Source: Sphingomonas sp. Leaf10
GTDB taxonomy: Bacteria; Pseudomonadota; Alphaproteobacteria; Sphingomonadales; Sphingomonadaceae
Length of the DNA stretch: 60,664 nt
Direction: 5' to 3'
NCBI RefSeq assembly: GCF_001421245.1
Contig: NZ_LMKE01000001.1
Location: forward strand, 543,523 to 604,186
Shown: positions 26,779-36,057 of the stretch, piece by piece
Layout of the letters: every line of letters begins with the position of its first letter
Numbering within the stretch: position 1 is the first letter of the stretch
Notes under the pieces: model-generated
Seen by the model: the letters and a program-made list of their open reading frames with translations, nothing else
What the model was told of the DNA's origin: nothing
Database searches by the model: none
Program-made: the position numbers and the translations under genes

Positions 26779-28218
26779 CTATCCAAGCGTCGGGCGCCAG
26801 TCCCAAGCGAGGGGATCGCCGTCCATCACTTCCACGCCCGCAGCGGTCAGTTCGTCGCGGATTACGTCGCTCTTGGCGAAGTCTTTCGCGGCGCGGGCTT
26901 CGCGGCGGTCGGACAGGCGGGCTTCGATCGTGTCCGCGTCGATCGTCGCATCGGCGGGGCGAACGCGCAGGTCGGCGCGTTCGATGGTGGCAAGGCCGAG
27001 GCCCAGCACCGCGTCGAAATCGGCGAGCGCGGCAAGGCGGTCGGCAGGTGTCAGTTTCTTGTCCGCGAGCAGTTCGTCGAGCACCGGCAGCGCGCGCGGG
27101 GTGTTGAGGTCGTCGGACACCGCCGCGTCGAGGCGTTCGCGATAGGCTGCCGCCTTACCCGCATCGCCTTCGCCCGACGCGCGGGTGCGGAGCGCGACGA
27201 CGGTCATCGCCAGCCGCTTCAATCGGGTCAGCGCCGCGATCAGATTGTCGGCCGAGAATTCCAGTTCGGAGCGATACTGCGCCGACAGGCACATCAGGCG
27301 ATAGGCGAGCGGATGCACCCCGCCGTCGATCAGCGTCTGAAGCGTGGTGAACACGCCCTTCGACTTCGACATCTTGCCCGAGCGTTCGACGAGGAAGTTG
27401 TTGTGCATCCAGAAGGCGGCACCGCTGTCGGCGCAACCGCAAAATGCCTGATTCTGGGCGATCTCGTTCGGGTGGTGGATCTCGCGATGGTCGATACCAC
27501 CGGTGTGGATGTCGAACGGGCTGCCAAGGTACTTGATGCTCATCACCGAGCATTCGAGATGCCAGCCCGGCGCACCCTTCCCCCAGGGCGAGTCCCATTC
27601 CATTTGGCGCGTCTCACCCGGCAGAGTCTTGCGCCAGATGGCAAAGTCCTGCGGATGGCGCTTGCCCGCGACCGGATCGATGCGCCCTTCGCCAGCATCA
27701 TCCTGCCCGCCCGCCAGTGCACCATAGTTCGGCACGCTGCTGCTGTCGAAATAGAGGCCGCTGTCGAGTTCGTAGCAATGTTCGGGTGCGATCCGTTCAG
27801 CAAAGGCGATCATCTCGGCGATGTGATCGGTCGCGACCGACCAGCGCGTCGGGTCGTCGATATTCAGGTCGCGCAGATTGCCCTTGAACGCCGCCGTATA
27901 GTGGGCGGCGATGTCCCAGATCGACTGGGCGCGCGCCTTTGCCGCCGCCTCCATCTTGTCGTCGCCGGCATCGGCGTCCGACGTCAGGTGGCCGACATCG
28001 GTGATGTTGATGACATGGGTGAGCGGATAGCCCTTCCACCGCAACACCCGGCTCAGCGTGTCGGTGAAGACGTACGCGCGCAGATTGCCAATATGCGCAT
28101 AATTGTAGACGGTCGGCCCGCACGAATAGACGCGCACCCCCTTTGCCGGGTCGAGCGGTTCGAAGCGCTGAAGGCTGCGGGTCAGCGAATTGTGAAGCGT
28201 GAGCGGGGCACCGTGCAT
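26779..28218 (-). CDS. cysS: Cysteinyl-tRNA synthetase
   Basis: The 479-residue class I synthetase charges tRNA-Cys, whose gene lies at 36150-36220 in this window. Motifs: zinc cysteine and HIGH equivalent in YSCGPTVYNYAHIGN (about residue 27), zinc-binding LECSV and GGIDHREIHHPNE, and GKMSKSKG (about 268). Start ATG 28216-28218 is preferred; ATG 28228-28230 is four codons upstream in frame. The C-terminal DALR-like region is present. Confidence 0.96.
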   Translation of the reverse strand: MHGAPLTLHNSLTRSLQRFEPLDPAKGVRVYSCGPTVYNYAHIGNLRAYVFTDTLSRVLRWKGYPLTHVINITDVGHLTSDADAGDDKMEAAAKARAQSIWDIAAHYTAAFKGNLRDLNIDDPTRWSVATDHIAEMIAFAERIAPEHCYELDSGLYFDSSSVPNYGALAGGQDDAGEGRIDPVAGKRHPQDFAIWRKTLPGETRQMEWDSPWGKGAPGWHLECSVMSIKYLGSPFDIHTGGIDHREIHHPNEIAQNQAFCGCADSGAAFWMHNNFLVERSGKMSKSKGVFTTLQTLIDGGVHPLAYRLMCLSAQYRSELEFSADNLIAALTRLKRLAMTVVALRTRASGEGDAGKAAAYRERLDAAVSDDLNTPRALPVLDELLADKKLTPADRLAALADFDAVLGLGLATIERADLRVRPADATIDADTIEARLSDRREARAAKDFAKSDVIRDELTAAGVEVMDGDPLAWDWRPTLG

Positions 28219-28289
28219 GGCCGAGCGCATAGCGCGGTGCGCTCCGTCTGCAAATCCGTACCGTTGACCGGGAAAGTGGCACACGCCCC

Positions 28290-28314
28290 GGAACAGGCCG
28301 CTGCGACAGCGGTT
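28290..28314 (+). promoter_or_regulatory. Possible EcfG (general stress sigma) promoter
   Basis: GGAAC (28290-28294), 16 bases, then GGTT (28311-28314). The alphaproteobacterial EcfG consensus is GGAAC-N16/17-CGTT, so the -10 has one mismatch. It sits about 95 bases upstream of the SRPBCC-ADH-SDR operon, a gene set often seen under general stress control. Confidence 0.45.
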
Positions 28315-28408
28315 AGGAATTCCGTGATCGAAAAGCATAATTCGATCAATATGTTAACATGGATCAATCGACCGAGCCAAGTGGTTCGGCAGACGGGAGA
28401 GCACGGCC

Positions 28409-28981
28409 ATGGCCCAAAGCGAACTACCCGGCGATATCGAGCGTGACGACGCTCCGGCCTTCACGTCCAAGGACAGTAGCGAACGCGGTGAGGCCGCCGC
28501 CCATGGCGAATCATCGGTATCGGGCGTTGCGGTGACGATCAACCGGCCGCGGCATGAACTCTATGCCTATTGGCGTGACTTCGGGAACCTCGCGACATTC
28601 ATGCTGAATGTCGAGGCGATCGAGGTTCGCGATTCCGAGCGGTCGCATTGGAAGGTCAGTGGACCGAACGGCATTTACGAATGGGACGCCATCGTCACCG
28701 AAAACATGGATGGCGAACGCATCAGCTGGCGCGCGGAGAATAGTGACGTTCCGAACAGCGGCTGGGTATCGTTCCATGAAGCGGCGCCGGGACGCGGCAC
28801 GGTGGTGACGGCGATGATCGCCTATGACCCGCCCGCCGGCATCGTCGGCAAGCTGGTGGCGAAGGTCACGCAGCAGGAACCGGCGATCCAGGCGCGCCGC
28901 GACCTGCGGCGCTTCAAGCAACTGATGGAAACCGGCGAGATCGCGACGACCACGCCGCCCAACCGCGAACCCAAATCATAA
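28409..28981 (+). CDS. SRPBCC family protein
   Basis: The 190-residue protein has a charged N-terminus of about 35 residues and then a START/Bet v1-like domain ([22 protein letters not shown] through [15 protein letters not shown]), the polyketide cyclase/dehydrase type with a hydrophobic ligand pocket. It leads a three-gene run with an alcohol dehydrogenase (13-base gap) and a short-chain dehydrogenase. The ligand is unknown. Confidence 0.85.
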   Translation: MAQSELPGDIERDDAPAFTSKDSSERGEAAAHGESSVSGVAVTINRPRHELYAYWRDFGNLATFMLNVEAIEVRDSERSHWKVSGPNGIYEWDAIVTENMDGERISWRAENSDVPNSGWVSFHEAAPGRGTVVTAMIAYDPPAGIVGKLVAKVTQQEPAIQARRDLRRFKQLMETGEIATTTPPNREPKS

Positions 28982-28994
28982 GAAGGAGCCGGCG

Positions 28995-30197
28995 ATGCGC
29001 GCACTTACCTGGCACGGCAAGCACGACGTCCGTGTCGATACCGTTCCCGATCCCGAGATCATCAACCCCCGCGATGCGATCATCAAGATCACGTCGACCG
29101 CGATCTGCGGGTCCGACCTGCATCTGTATGACGGCTATATCCCGACGATGAAGGCGGGCGATATCCTCGGCCATGAATTCATGGGCGAGGTGGTCGAGAC
29201 CGGGCCGAAATCGACGTTGAAGAAGGGGCAGCGCGTCGTCGTACCCTTCGTCATCGCCTGCGGCAGTTGCTACCATTGTTCGAAGCAGCAATATTCGGGC
29301 TGCGACAATGGCAATCCGGCCGACAATCAGGACATTGCCCAAGAACTATGGGGACAGGTCGGGTCGGCGCTGTTCGGGTACAGCCATATGACCGGTGGCT
29401 ATCCGGGCGGGCAGGCCGAATATGTCCGCGTGCCGTTCAGCGATGTCGGACCGATCGTGATCCCGGACGGGATCGACGACGACAAGGTGCTGTTCCTGTC
29501 GGACATTCTGCCGACCGGTTGGATGGCGGCGGAGAATGCCGATATCGAGAATGGCGATATCGTCGCCGTCTGGGGTTGTGGCCCGGTCGGATTGTTCGCG
29601 ATCCAGTCGGCACTGTTGATGGGGGCGCACAGGGTGATCGCGATCGATCATTTCCCTCACCGGCTGCAACTGGCGAAGGGATTGGGCGCGGAGGTCCTCA
29701 ATTTCGAGGAAACCGATATCTATGATGCGTTGATGACGATGACCGGCGGGATCGGCCCCGATGCGGTGATCGACAGCGTCGGCCTCGAAAGCCACGGCCT
29801 GTTCGTCGACAATATCGTCGACCAGATCAAGGCGTCGACCTTCCTCGGCACCGATCGGCCGCACGCGCTGCGGCAGGCCATCGTGGCGTGTCGAAAAGGG
29901 GGCCGAGTGTCGGTGCCGGGTGTCTATGGCGGGTTGATCGACAAATTCCCCTTCGGCGCGCTGATGGAGAAGGGGCTGACGCTCAAGACCGGGCAGACGC
30001 ATGTCCAGCGCTACCTGCCTGGACTGCTCAGCGCGATCATGGAGGACAAGATCGACACGACCTTCATGATTTCCGACCGGATGGCGCTGGAGGATGCGCC
30101 GAAGGGCTACAAGAAATTCCACGACGAACAGAATGTCTGCACCAAGGTCGTGCTGAAGCCCGACTGGGCGAAAGCCGATGCGGCGGGAGAAGCGTGA
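28995..30197 (+). CDS. Zinc-dependent alcohol dehydrogenase family protein
   Basis: The 400-residue medium-chain dehydrogenase has the catalytic zinc site [10 protein letters not shown] and GHEFMGEV (about residues 37-62), a structural zinc-like cluster [15 protein letters not shown] (about 92) and the Rossmann motif [10 protein letters not shown] (about 193). It resembles glutathione-dependent formaldehyde dehydrogenase-like proteins. AAGGAG precedes the ATG. Substrate unknown; context is a probable stress operon. Confidence 0.9.
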   Translation: MRALTWHGKHDVRVDTVPDPEIINPRDAIIKITSTAICGSDLHLYDGYIPTMKAGDILGHEFMGEVVETGPKSTLKKGQRVVVPFVIACGSCYHCSKQQYSGCDNGNPADNQDIAQELWGQVGSALFGYSHMTGGYPGGQAEYVRVPFSDVGPIVIPDGIDDDKVLFLSDILPTGWMAAENADIENGDIVAVWGCGPVGLFAIQSALLMGAHRVIAIDHFPHRLQLAKGLGAEVLNFEETDIYDALMTMTGGIGPDAVIDSVGLESHGLFVDNIVDQIKASTFLGTDRPHALRQAIVACRKGGRVSVPGVYGGLIDKFPFGALMEKGLTLKTGQTHVQRYLPGLLSAIMEDKIDTTFMISDRMALEDAPKGYKKFHDEQNVCTKVVLKPDWAKADAAGEA

Positions 30198-30967
30198 TGG
30201 CGAACAAGCTGGCAGTGATTACCGGGGCGTCCACCGGCATCGGGTACGAACTGGCGAAGATCGCGGGGGCAGAGGGCTATGACTTGATCGTCGTTGCGGA
30301 CGAACCGCAGATCACCATCGCGGCCAGGGATTTCGGCGCGGGTGCGGTATGCGCGGTCGAGGCGGACCTGTCGACCTTCGACGGAAATGACCAGTTGCTG
30401 GCGGAGGTCGGCGGACGGCCCATCGACCTGCTGATCGCCAATGCCGGGCGCGGGCTTGGCCATGCGTTTATCGAGCAGGACGTGTTGGCGTGGCGCAAGG
30501 TGATCGACACCAACGTTACCGGCACGACCTATCTGCTCCAGAAGGTCGCCCGCGACATGGCGGCGCGGGGGGAAGGGCGCATCCTGATCACCGGATCGAT
30601 CGCCGGGCTGATCCCCGGCAGCTATCAGGCGGTGTATAACGCAACCAAGGCGTATCTCGACAGCTTCGCCTATGCGCTGCGCGAGGAGTTGAAGGACAGC
30701 GGAGTGACGATTACCGTGCTGATGCCGGGGCCGACCAATACGCCCTTCTTCGAACGAGCCGGTATGATGGATACGCCGGTCGGGCAGGATGATTCGAAGG
30801 AGGATCCGGCGAAGACCGCGCGCAATGGTTGGGACGCGGTGATGGCTGGCTCCGCACATGTCGTGTCGGGCGCGAAGAACAAGATCCAGGCGGCGATCAG
30901 CCATATAACCCCCGACAGCGTGCTGGCGAAGATGCATACGAACATGGCCAAGCCCGACGGAGAGTGA
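30197..30967 (+). CDS. Short-chain dehydrogenase/reductase
   Basis: The 256-residue classical SDR has TGASTGIG (NAD(P) binding, residue 10), NAGRG, the catalytic serine in ITGSIAG and YxxxK in YNATKAYLDSFA (about 148). Start ATG 30197 overlaps the dehydrogenase stop (TGATG), so the genes are translationally coupled. The substrate is unknown. Confidence 0.9.
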   Translation: MANKLAVITGASTGIGYELAKIAGAEGYDLIVVADEPQITIAARDFGAGAVCAVEADLSTFDGNDQLLAEVGGRPIDLLIANAGRGLGHAFIEQDVLAWRKVIDTNVTGTTYLLQKVARDMAARGEGRILITGSIAGLIPGSYQAVYNATKAYLDSFAYALREELKDSGVTITVLMPGPTNTPFFERAGMMDTPVGQDDSKEDPAKTARNGWDAVMAGSAHVVSGAKNKIQAAISHITPDSVLAKMHTNMAKPDGE

Positions 30968-30972
30968 TTTCT

Positions 30973-31076
30973 AGCCCCTCCCTGACAGGGAGGGGTTGGG
31001 GTGGGTCGGGTCGTGGCGGGCGTTACGCTCCATCGCGGGCCAACCCAACCCCACCCTTCCCTGTCAGGGAAGGGAG
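30973..31076. repeat. Intergenic palindromic element, copy 2
   Basis: AGCCCCTCCCTGACAGGGAGGGG at the left and CCCTTCCCTGTCAGGGAAGGG at the right are each hairpins, and GGTTGGGGTGGGT pairs with ACCCAACCCCACCC around a core TGGCGGGCGTTACGCTCCATCGCGGGC. The core aligns with that of the element at 24680-24785. It separates convergent genes and may also act as a terminator. Confidence 0.75.
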
Positions 31077-31080
31077 TAGG

Positions 31081-31962
31081 TCAGCGAAACACCACCGTCC
31101 GGTGCCCGTTCAGGAACACGCGCCGTTCCGCTGCCCAGCGGACGGCGCGGGCCAGCACCTGGGCCTCGACATCCCGGCCGATGCGGATCAGGTCCGCTTC
31201 GGTGTCGCGGTGATCGACGCGCTCGACCGCTTGTTCGATGATCGGCCCTTCGTCGAGATCGCCGGTGACATAATGGGCGGTCGCGCCGATCAGCTTGACG
31301 CCGCGATCGTGCGCGCGGGCATAGGGGCGGGCGCCCTTAAAACTGGGCAGGAAGCTGTGGTGGATGTTGATGCAGCGCCCCGCCAGCCGCTGCGACAGAT
31401 CGTTGCCGAGCACCTGCATATAGCGGGCGAGCACCAGCAGTTCGGCATCGGACTGTTCGAAGACGCGGAGCATCGCCGCTTCCTGTCCCAGCCGGTCCCC
31501 GTCGACGATCGGCAGATAGTGGAACGGCACGCCATGCCATTCGGTCAGCGCCCGCAGCGATTCGTGGTTGGAGACGACGCCGACGATCTCGACAGGCAGG
31601 TCGCCGGTCTTCCACCGGTGCAGCAGGTCGTTGAGGCAGTGGCTGCCCTTCGACACCGCGATCAGCACCCGCATCCGCTCGGTGCGCGGCACGATCGACC
31701 AGTCGAGGGCGAAGTCGTTGCCGATCGGGGCAAAACCATCGACCAGCGCGTCGAGGTCGATCGGGAAGGCGGGGCCGGCGCCGGCGAATTCAACGCGCAT
31801 GAAGAAGCGGCCCGCCTCCAGATCGGCATATTGCTGGCTGTCGAGAATGAAGCCGTCGATCCGTGCCAGATGGCCGCTGACCGCCGCGACCAGCCCCACG
31901 CGATCGGCGCAGGACAGCGTCAGGACATAGGCGGGCGACCCCGCCGCATCGGAAACCGGCAT
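31081..31962 (-). CDS. purU: Formyltetrahydrofolate deformylase
   Basis: The 293-residue enzyme releases formate from 10-formyl-THF and balances one-carbon pools. An N-terminal ACT domain (about 10-85) is followed by a formyltransferase-fold domain with SNHESL, INIHHSFLPSFKGARPY (about 208) and the catalytic aspartate in THYVTGDLDEGPII-like ATAHYVTGDLDEGPI (about 240). Length is normal for the family. Confidence 0.95.
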   Translation of the reverse strand: MPVSDAAGSPAYVLTLSCADRVGLVAAVSGHLARIDGFILDSQQYADLEAGRFFMRVEFAGAGPAFPIDLDALVDGFAPIGNDFALDWSIVPRTERMRVLIAVSKGSHCLNDLLHRWKTGDLPVEIVGVVSNHESLRALTEWHGVPFHYLPIVDGDRLGQEAAMLRVFEQSDAELLVLARYMQVLGNDLSQRLAGRCINIHHSFLPSFKGARPYARAHDRGVKLIGATAHYVTGDLDEGPIIEQAVERVDHRDTEADLIRIGRDVEAQVLARAVRWAAERRVFLNGHRTVVFR

Positions 31963-32010
31963 CGACTTTTCCCCTGTTGAGGGGGCGGCCTTAGCGGCAT
32001 GTGCGCCGGT

Positions 32011-32895
32011 TTAGAACCATGCGCGGATGCCGGCGACCAAACCGATGCCGCCACTGTGCTCGCCCGCTGCCCGGCCGAAGCGTCGTGTGTCGCCGAAGCG
32101 GCGTTCCCAGTTGATGCCGACATAGGGCGCGAATTCGCGGGCGATCTCGTAGCGCAGGCGCAGGCCCAGTTCGGCGTTGATCAGCCCCGACCCGGTGCCG
32201 GTTGCGCGTATATCCTGCGCCGACAGGTTCAACTCGGCGCGCGGTTGCAGGATCAGGCGCTGGGTGATGCGCTGGTCGTAGTACCCCTCGACCCGGCCGA
32301 GCAGTTCGCCCCGGGTCGACACGAAGGCGGCGGCGTTCAGTTCGAACCAATAGGGGGCCAACCCTTCGATGCCGACCGTGACATAGGTGCGCGCCGGGGT
32401 CGGGCGGATATCCTGCCGAACGCCGGCCTGCAGGTTGAAATAGGGGTCGATCGCGCGCGAGTAGAGCGCCTGCACTTCGGCAGCGTCGAGGCGGGAGCCG
32501 CCTTCGCCTTCGCTCTTGACGACCAGGCGGTGAATGTCGCCGCCATACCAGCCTTCGCCCTCCCACGCATAGCCGCCGTCCTTCCATTCGACCCGGTCGA
32601 GCAGGAGTTGGGCGAAGCGCTGTCCGCCGCCTTCCTCCGCCATCATCGCGTCGCGCGAGCGGGCCATGACGTCGCCGCCCCAGACGCGGTCCGCATAATG
32701 CGGCATCGGGACCGGCGGGGGCGGGGCGTTGCCGGGGGACTGGTCGGTGCCGGACGGATCGGCGGGGCCAGCCACCGGCGCCGCTTCCACCGGGGGTGCG
32801 TGTCCCATTTGCGCATGGTCCATCTGGCTATGGTCCTGCGCGATCGCTGGCCCAGCGAAGATCAGGCCGAGCAGCGGAACGAGGACGCGGATCAT
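32011..32895 (-). CDS. copB: Copper resistance protein B (outer membrane)
   Basis: The 294-residue protein has a signal peptide ending GPAIAQ, a Met/His segment DHSQMDHAQMGH (about residues 21-33), a Pro-rich linker and a C-terminal beta-barrel domain with WYGGDIHRLVVKSEGE and RYEIAREFAPYVGINWER (about 255). PcoB/CopB proteins bind copper at the outer membrane. Its ATG overlaps the copA stop by four bases, so both are expressed together. Confidence 0.93.
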   Translation of the reverse strand: MIRVLVPLLGLIFAGPAIAQDHSQMDHAQMGHAPPVEAAPVAGPADPSGTDQSPGNAPPPPVPMPHYADRVWGGDVMARSRDAMMAEEGGGQRFAQLLLDRVEWKDGGYAWEGEGWYGGDIHRLVVKSEGEGGSRLDAAEVQALYSRAIDPYFNLQAGVRQDIRPTPARTYVTVGIEGLAPYWFELNAAAFVSTRGELLGRVEGYYDQRITQRLILQPRAELNLSAQDIRATGTGSGLINAELGLRLRYEIAREFAPYVGINWERRFGDTRRFGRAAGEHSGGIGLVAGIRAWF

Positions 32896-34706
32896 ACCGC
32901 GCTCCCCTGCGGACGGACGGTGACGACCCGCATCATCCCGGCCAGCATGTGGTAAAGCATGTGACAGTGAAATGCCCAGTCGCCGACCGCATCGGCGGTC
33001 AGGTCGAGGCTGACGATCCCGCCCGGCTGGACCAGCACCGTGTGCTTGCGCGGGGAATGATCGCCATGGCCCGTGACCAGTTCGAAGAAATGGCCGTGCA
33101 GGTGGATCGGATGCGCCATCATCGTGTCGTTGATCAGGTTGATGCGGACGCGTTCCCCCTCGGCGAACGCGAAAGGTTCGTGGGTGTCGACCATCCGCTT
33201 CCCGTCGAAGCCCCACATGAAGCGTTCCATGTTGCCGGTCAGGTGGATGTCGATCTGACGACCGGGTGCGCGCACGTCCGGATTGCGGTCGAGCGAGCGG
33301 AGCTGGCGGTAATTCAGCACGCGGTGACCGACATCCTCCAGCCCTTGCCCCGGATAGTCTGTACGGTCGATCGCCATGGAAGAGATGGTCTGGACGCCGG
33401 GGGTCTTGGCGACGCCGGGCGCGTTGGCGAAATCGCGCATGCCGTGGTCCATCTCGCCCATGCCGGCCATCGTTTCGCCATGGCCCATCGCGGTGTGGTC
33501 CATTGCGGCATGATCGGGGGCGGGGTTTGCAGCTGTGGCGGCTGGCGCGGCGAGGCGGCGCGAGGCATTTTGTTCGGCGGTCGGATCGGGGCGGCCCGGT
33601 TTGCCTTCACGCCCCATGCCGCCCATGCCCATGTCGGTCATTGTTGCCAGCGGCCGTGGGCGCAGCGGCGGGACCGGCGCGATCATGCCGGGGCGGGGGG
33701 TGAGCGTCGCGCGCGCCATGCCAGACCGGTCGACACTCTCGCCGACCAACGTATAGGCCGCATCGCCGGGGGTGACGATCGCGTCATAGGTTTCGGCGAC
33801 GCCGATCTGGAATTCGTCGACCGTCACCGGCTGCACGTTCAGCCCGTCGGCCTGGACGATTGTCAGCGGCAGGCCGGGGATGCGGATGTTCAAGGTGGTC
33901 ATCGCCGATGCGTTGACGATGCGCAGCCGCACCCGCTCGCCCGGCGTGAACGCGCCGGTCCAGTTGTCGACGGGGCCATGACCGTTGATAAGGTAGGTGT
34001 AGACAGCCCCCGTCGCGTCGGCGATATCGGCGGGGTCCATCCGCATCCTGCCCCATTCGGCGCGGTCCTTCGCCTTCTGGTCGCGGCCAGACAACAGGCC
34101 GACCAGCGTCTGCCGCTGGAAATTATAATAGCCGGGTTGAAGCTTCATCCGGCGGAAGATCGTCGCGGGGCTGGAGCGGCTGTGATCGGACAGGACGATG
34201 ACGTGTTCGCGGTCGAACGAGACCGGATCGGGGGTGGCGGGATCGATGACGATCGGGCCGTACAGCCCCTCCTGCTCCTGCCCGCCCGAATGGCTGTGAT
34301 ACCAATAGGTACCGTTCTGCCGCACCGGAAAGTCGTAGAGAAAGCTCTGCCCCGCCGGAATGCCGGGAAAGGAGACGCCGGGAACGCCGTCATATTGGAA
34401 CGGCACCAGCAGCCCGTGCCAGTGCAGCGAGGTTTCGACGTCGAGATCGTTGACGACGCGGATGCGCGCGCGCTGTCCCTCGCGCAACCGGATCAGCGGG
34501 GCGGGGGACATGCCGTTGATGCCGATGCCGCGCGACGGGCGACCATCGACCATGCGGTTGATCCGGCCGATGCGCAGCTCGATCTGGTCGCCCGACACGA
34601 CCGGCCCGTCCGCTGCCTGTCGTGCACCAAGCGGCGTCCAGGCACCGAGCGCCACGCCCCCCAGCGCCGCGCGTTGCAGCAACCGGCGGCGATCGATCGT
34701 CGTCAT
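32892..34706 (-). CDS. copA: Periplasmic multicopper oxidase, copper resistance (CopA/PcoA type)
   Basis: The 604-residue oxidase converts Cu(I) to Cu(II) in the periplasm. A Tat signal starts it (DRRRLLQRAALGG). Copper-site motifs appear in order: LHWHGLLVP (about 96), YWYHSHSG (about 135), HPIHLHGHFF (about 535) and HCHMLYHMLAGM (about 580), where the Met is the type 1 ligand. A Met/His-rich insert with several MDH/MGH triplets is at about 370-440. A probable sigma-dependent promoter lies 28 bases upstream. Confidence 0.96.
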   Translation of the reverse strand: MTTIDRRRLLQRAALGGVALGAWTPLGARQAADGPVVSGDQIELRIGRINRMVDGRPSRGIGINGMSPAPLIRLREGQRARIRVVNDLDVETSLHWHGLLVPFQYDGVPGVSFPGIPAGQSFLYDFPVRQNGTYWYHSHSGGQEQEGLYGPIVIDPATPDPVSFDREHVIVLSDHSRSSPATIFRRMKLQPGYYNFQRQTLVGLLSGRDQKAKDRAEWGRMRMDPADIADATGAVYTYLINGHGPVDNWTGAFTPGERVRLRIVNASAMTTLNIRIPGLPLTIVQADGLNVQPVTVDEFQIGVAETYDAIVTPGDAAYTLVGESVDRSGMARATLTPRPGMIAPVPPLRPRPLATMTDMGMGGMGREGKPGRPDPTAEQNASRRLAAPAATAANPAPDHAAMDHTAMGHGETMAGMGEMDHGMRDFANAPGVAKTPGVQTISSMAIDRTDYPGQGLEDVGHRVLNYRQLRSLDRNPDVRAPGRQIDIHLTGNMERFMWGFDGKRMVDTHEPFAFAEGERVRINLINDTMMAHPIHLHGHFFELVTGHGDHSPRKHTVLVQPGGIVSLDLTADAVGDWAFHCHMLYHMLAGMMRVVTVRPQGSAV

Positions 34707-34734
34707 GCAAACATCCTTGTCATTCGTCCGGCTA

Positions 34735-34764
34735 TACGCAGCGCGGGACGCTTCCCCTCAACCG
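34735..34764 (-). promoter_or_regulatory. ECF-type promoter of copA
   Basis: On the minus strand: CGGTTGAGGG, 12 bases, GCTGCGTA, ending 28 bases before the copA start. The same two blocks with identical spacing precede the anti-sigma gene (36058-36087). The distal block overlaps the stop codon of the sigma factor gene. Shared motif, spacing and context point to recognition by the adjacent ECF sigma factor. Confidence 0.7.
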
Positions 34765-35324
34765 TTCAGCATGTCGGTCAGTCGGGCGCGGGCGCGACGG
34801 ATACGGGTCTCGACCGCCTTGGTCGAGATGCCCAGCAGCGCGGCGGCATCGGACTGGCGCATCCCCTCGACGGTGCAGAGCAGCAGCGGTTCGCGCAGGG
34901 TTGCCGGCAGTCGCGCGAGCGCGGCGCGCAGCCGGGCGGTTTCCTGCCGCTGTTCGGCCGCCTGCACCTGATCGGGGTCGACGGCGGCCAGCGTGTCGGC
35001 GAGGTCGTAGATCGTCCGCGCACCGAAGAAGAAGCGCCGCAACGCCCGCCGTCGCGCGAGGTCGCGACATTTGTTGAGCGCGATCGTCGCCAGCCATGCC
35101 GACATCGGCCGCGCCGCGTCATAGCGGCCAAGCGCACGATAGGCCGACAGGAATGTCTCCTGCACCAGATCCAGCGCCTCATCCGGGTCGGCTACGCTGT
35201 TGAGGATCAGGCGATAGACCCGGCTGCGATGCCGCTGCATCAGCGTGGCGAAGGCGGCCTCGCTGCCGGCGAGCGCCCGTGCCGCCAGTGCGCCGTCATC
35301 GGGTCCGACATCGGCAGGGGTCAC
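34758..35324 (-). CDS. ECF RNA polymerase sigma factor (CnrH-like)
   Basis: The 188-residue sigma factor has region 2 (DLVQETFLSAYRALGRYD, MSAWLATIALNKCRDL, about 50-95) and region 4 (LPATLREPLLL, ALLGISTKAVETRIRRAR, about 140-180). GTG start overlaps the sensor gene stop (GTGA). With the two upstream genes it makes a Y-X-H order as in the cobalt/nickel cnrYXH system of Cupriavidus, but it lies directly upstream of copAB, so copper is the likely signal. Confidence 0.9.
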   Translation of the reverse strand: MTPADVGPDDGALAARALAGSEAAFATLMQRHRSRVYRLILNSVADPDEALDLVQETFLSAYRALGRYDAARPMSAWLATIALNKCRDLARRRALRRFFFGARTIYDLADTLAAVDPDQVQAAEQRQETARLRAALARLPATLREPLLLCTVEGMRQSDAAALLGISTKAVETRIRRARARLTDMLNG

Positions 35325-35764
35325 TGGGCGGGATGGGTGAGCGCGCGTGTCACCGCCCGGTCGAAGGCCGGGGTCTGTTCGGGCCGAAGCAGCCGCCGCA
35401 TCGCGAAGACATGCGCCAGCGTAGCCTTTTGCAACGTGCCCATCGTCCGGTGCGACGCATCGACGGCGGCGGCGACACGCGGGCCGTCATCCTGTTCGGC
35501 CGCGATTGCCTGTGCCAGCCGGGCATTGTCGGCCCGCATCTGCGCCTGCAACGCCGCCCGCCGCGTCGCATAGCGCTCCTCCAGCGCATCGAGCGCCCGC
35601 GTCTGTTCGTCGGTGAGTTGTACGTGATCGTGCAGCAGCGCGTGCAGTTCGCCGCCATGCCCGGTGCCGTGGCTGCCACCGATCGTGCGACCGGCCAGCA
35701 CACCGGCCAGCGCCGCGACGAAGGCGACGATGGCAACCAGAATGGTCCAGCGCGTCCGGCTCAT
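35321..35764 (-). CDS. Periplasmic metal sensor (CnrX-like)
   Basis: The 147-residue protein has one N-terminal membrane helix (about 6-28) and a helical periplasmic domain. Potential metal ligands His41, His45, Glu62, His118 and Met122 have exactly the spacing I recall for the Cupriavidus CnrX site (His42, His46, Glu63, His119, Met123). Family members hold the anti-sigma protein until metal binds. Its ATG overlaps the upstream stop (ATGA) and its stop overlaps the sigma start. Confidence 0.85.
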   Translation of the reverse strand: MSRTRWTILVAIVAFVAALAGVLAGRTIGGSHGTGHGGELHALLHDHVQLTDEQTRALDALEERYATRRAALQAQMRADNARLAQAIAAEQDDGPRVAAAVDASHRTMGTLQKATLAHVFAMRRLLRPEQTPAFDRAVTRALTHPAQ

Positions 35765-36036
35765 CGCCCGGCCAACAGGGTCGACGGTGCCAGCGCCAAT
35801 TCGTCGGCAAAGGTCGCCGCCGGCTGCGGGCGCGGGGCGGGGTCGGCGGCGATCCATCCCATCGTCAACGCACCGACCGCAGCAAGCGCCGCCAGCCGAA
35901 CCCCGGCGGCACGCGCCGCGCCATCGGCACGCACGCGCGCGAAGACCGCCGGTGCCAGCGCATCCATGCGGGGGTCGTCGGCGACGTGCGAGAGGCGGCG
36001 CAGCGATCGCTCGAGTTCGTCGGTCATGGCATCCAT
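35761..36036 (-). CDS. Membrane anti-sigma factor (CnrY-like)
   Basis: The 91-residue protein has a cytoplasmic N-terminal segment (DELERSLRRLSHVADDP, the likely sigma-binding helix), one membrane helix (about 46-62) and a short periplasmic tail. Start is ATG 36034-36036, or ATG 36025-36027 nine bases inside. Size, topology and position upstream of the sensor and sigma genes fit CnrY-type anti-sigma factors. Sequence similarity alone would be too weak to name it. Confidence 0.75.
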   Translation of the reverse strand: MDAMTDELERSLRRLSHVADDPRMDALAPAVFARVRADGAARAAGVRLAALAAVGALTMGWIAADPAPRPQPAATFADELALAPSTLLAGR

Positions 36037-36057
36037 CCCATGGTTACATGGGAATGC

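Noticed and set aside
32796..35573. 925-codon open frame on + strand opposite copA/copB/sigma genes
   Set aside because: It is the high-GC shadow of copA, copB and the sigma gene, which have clear families on the minus strand; its own translation has no motif.
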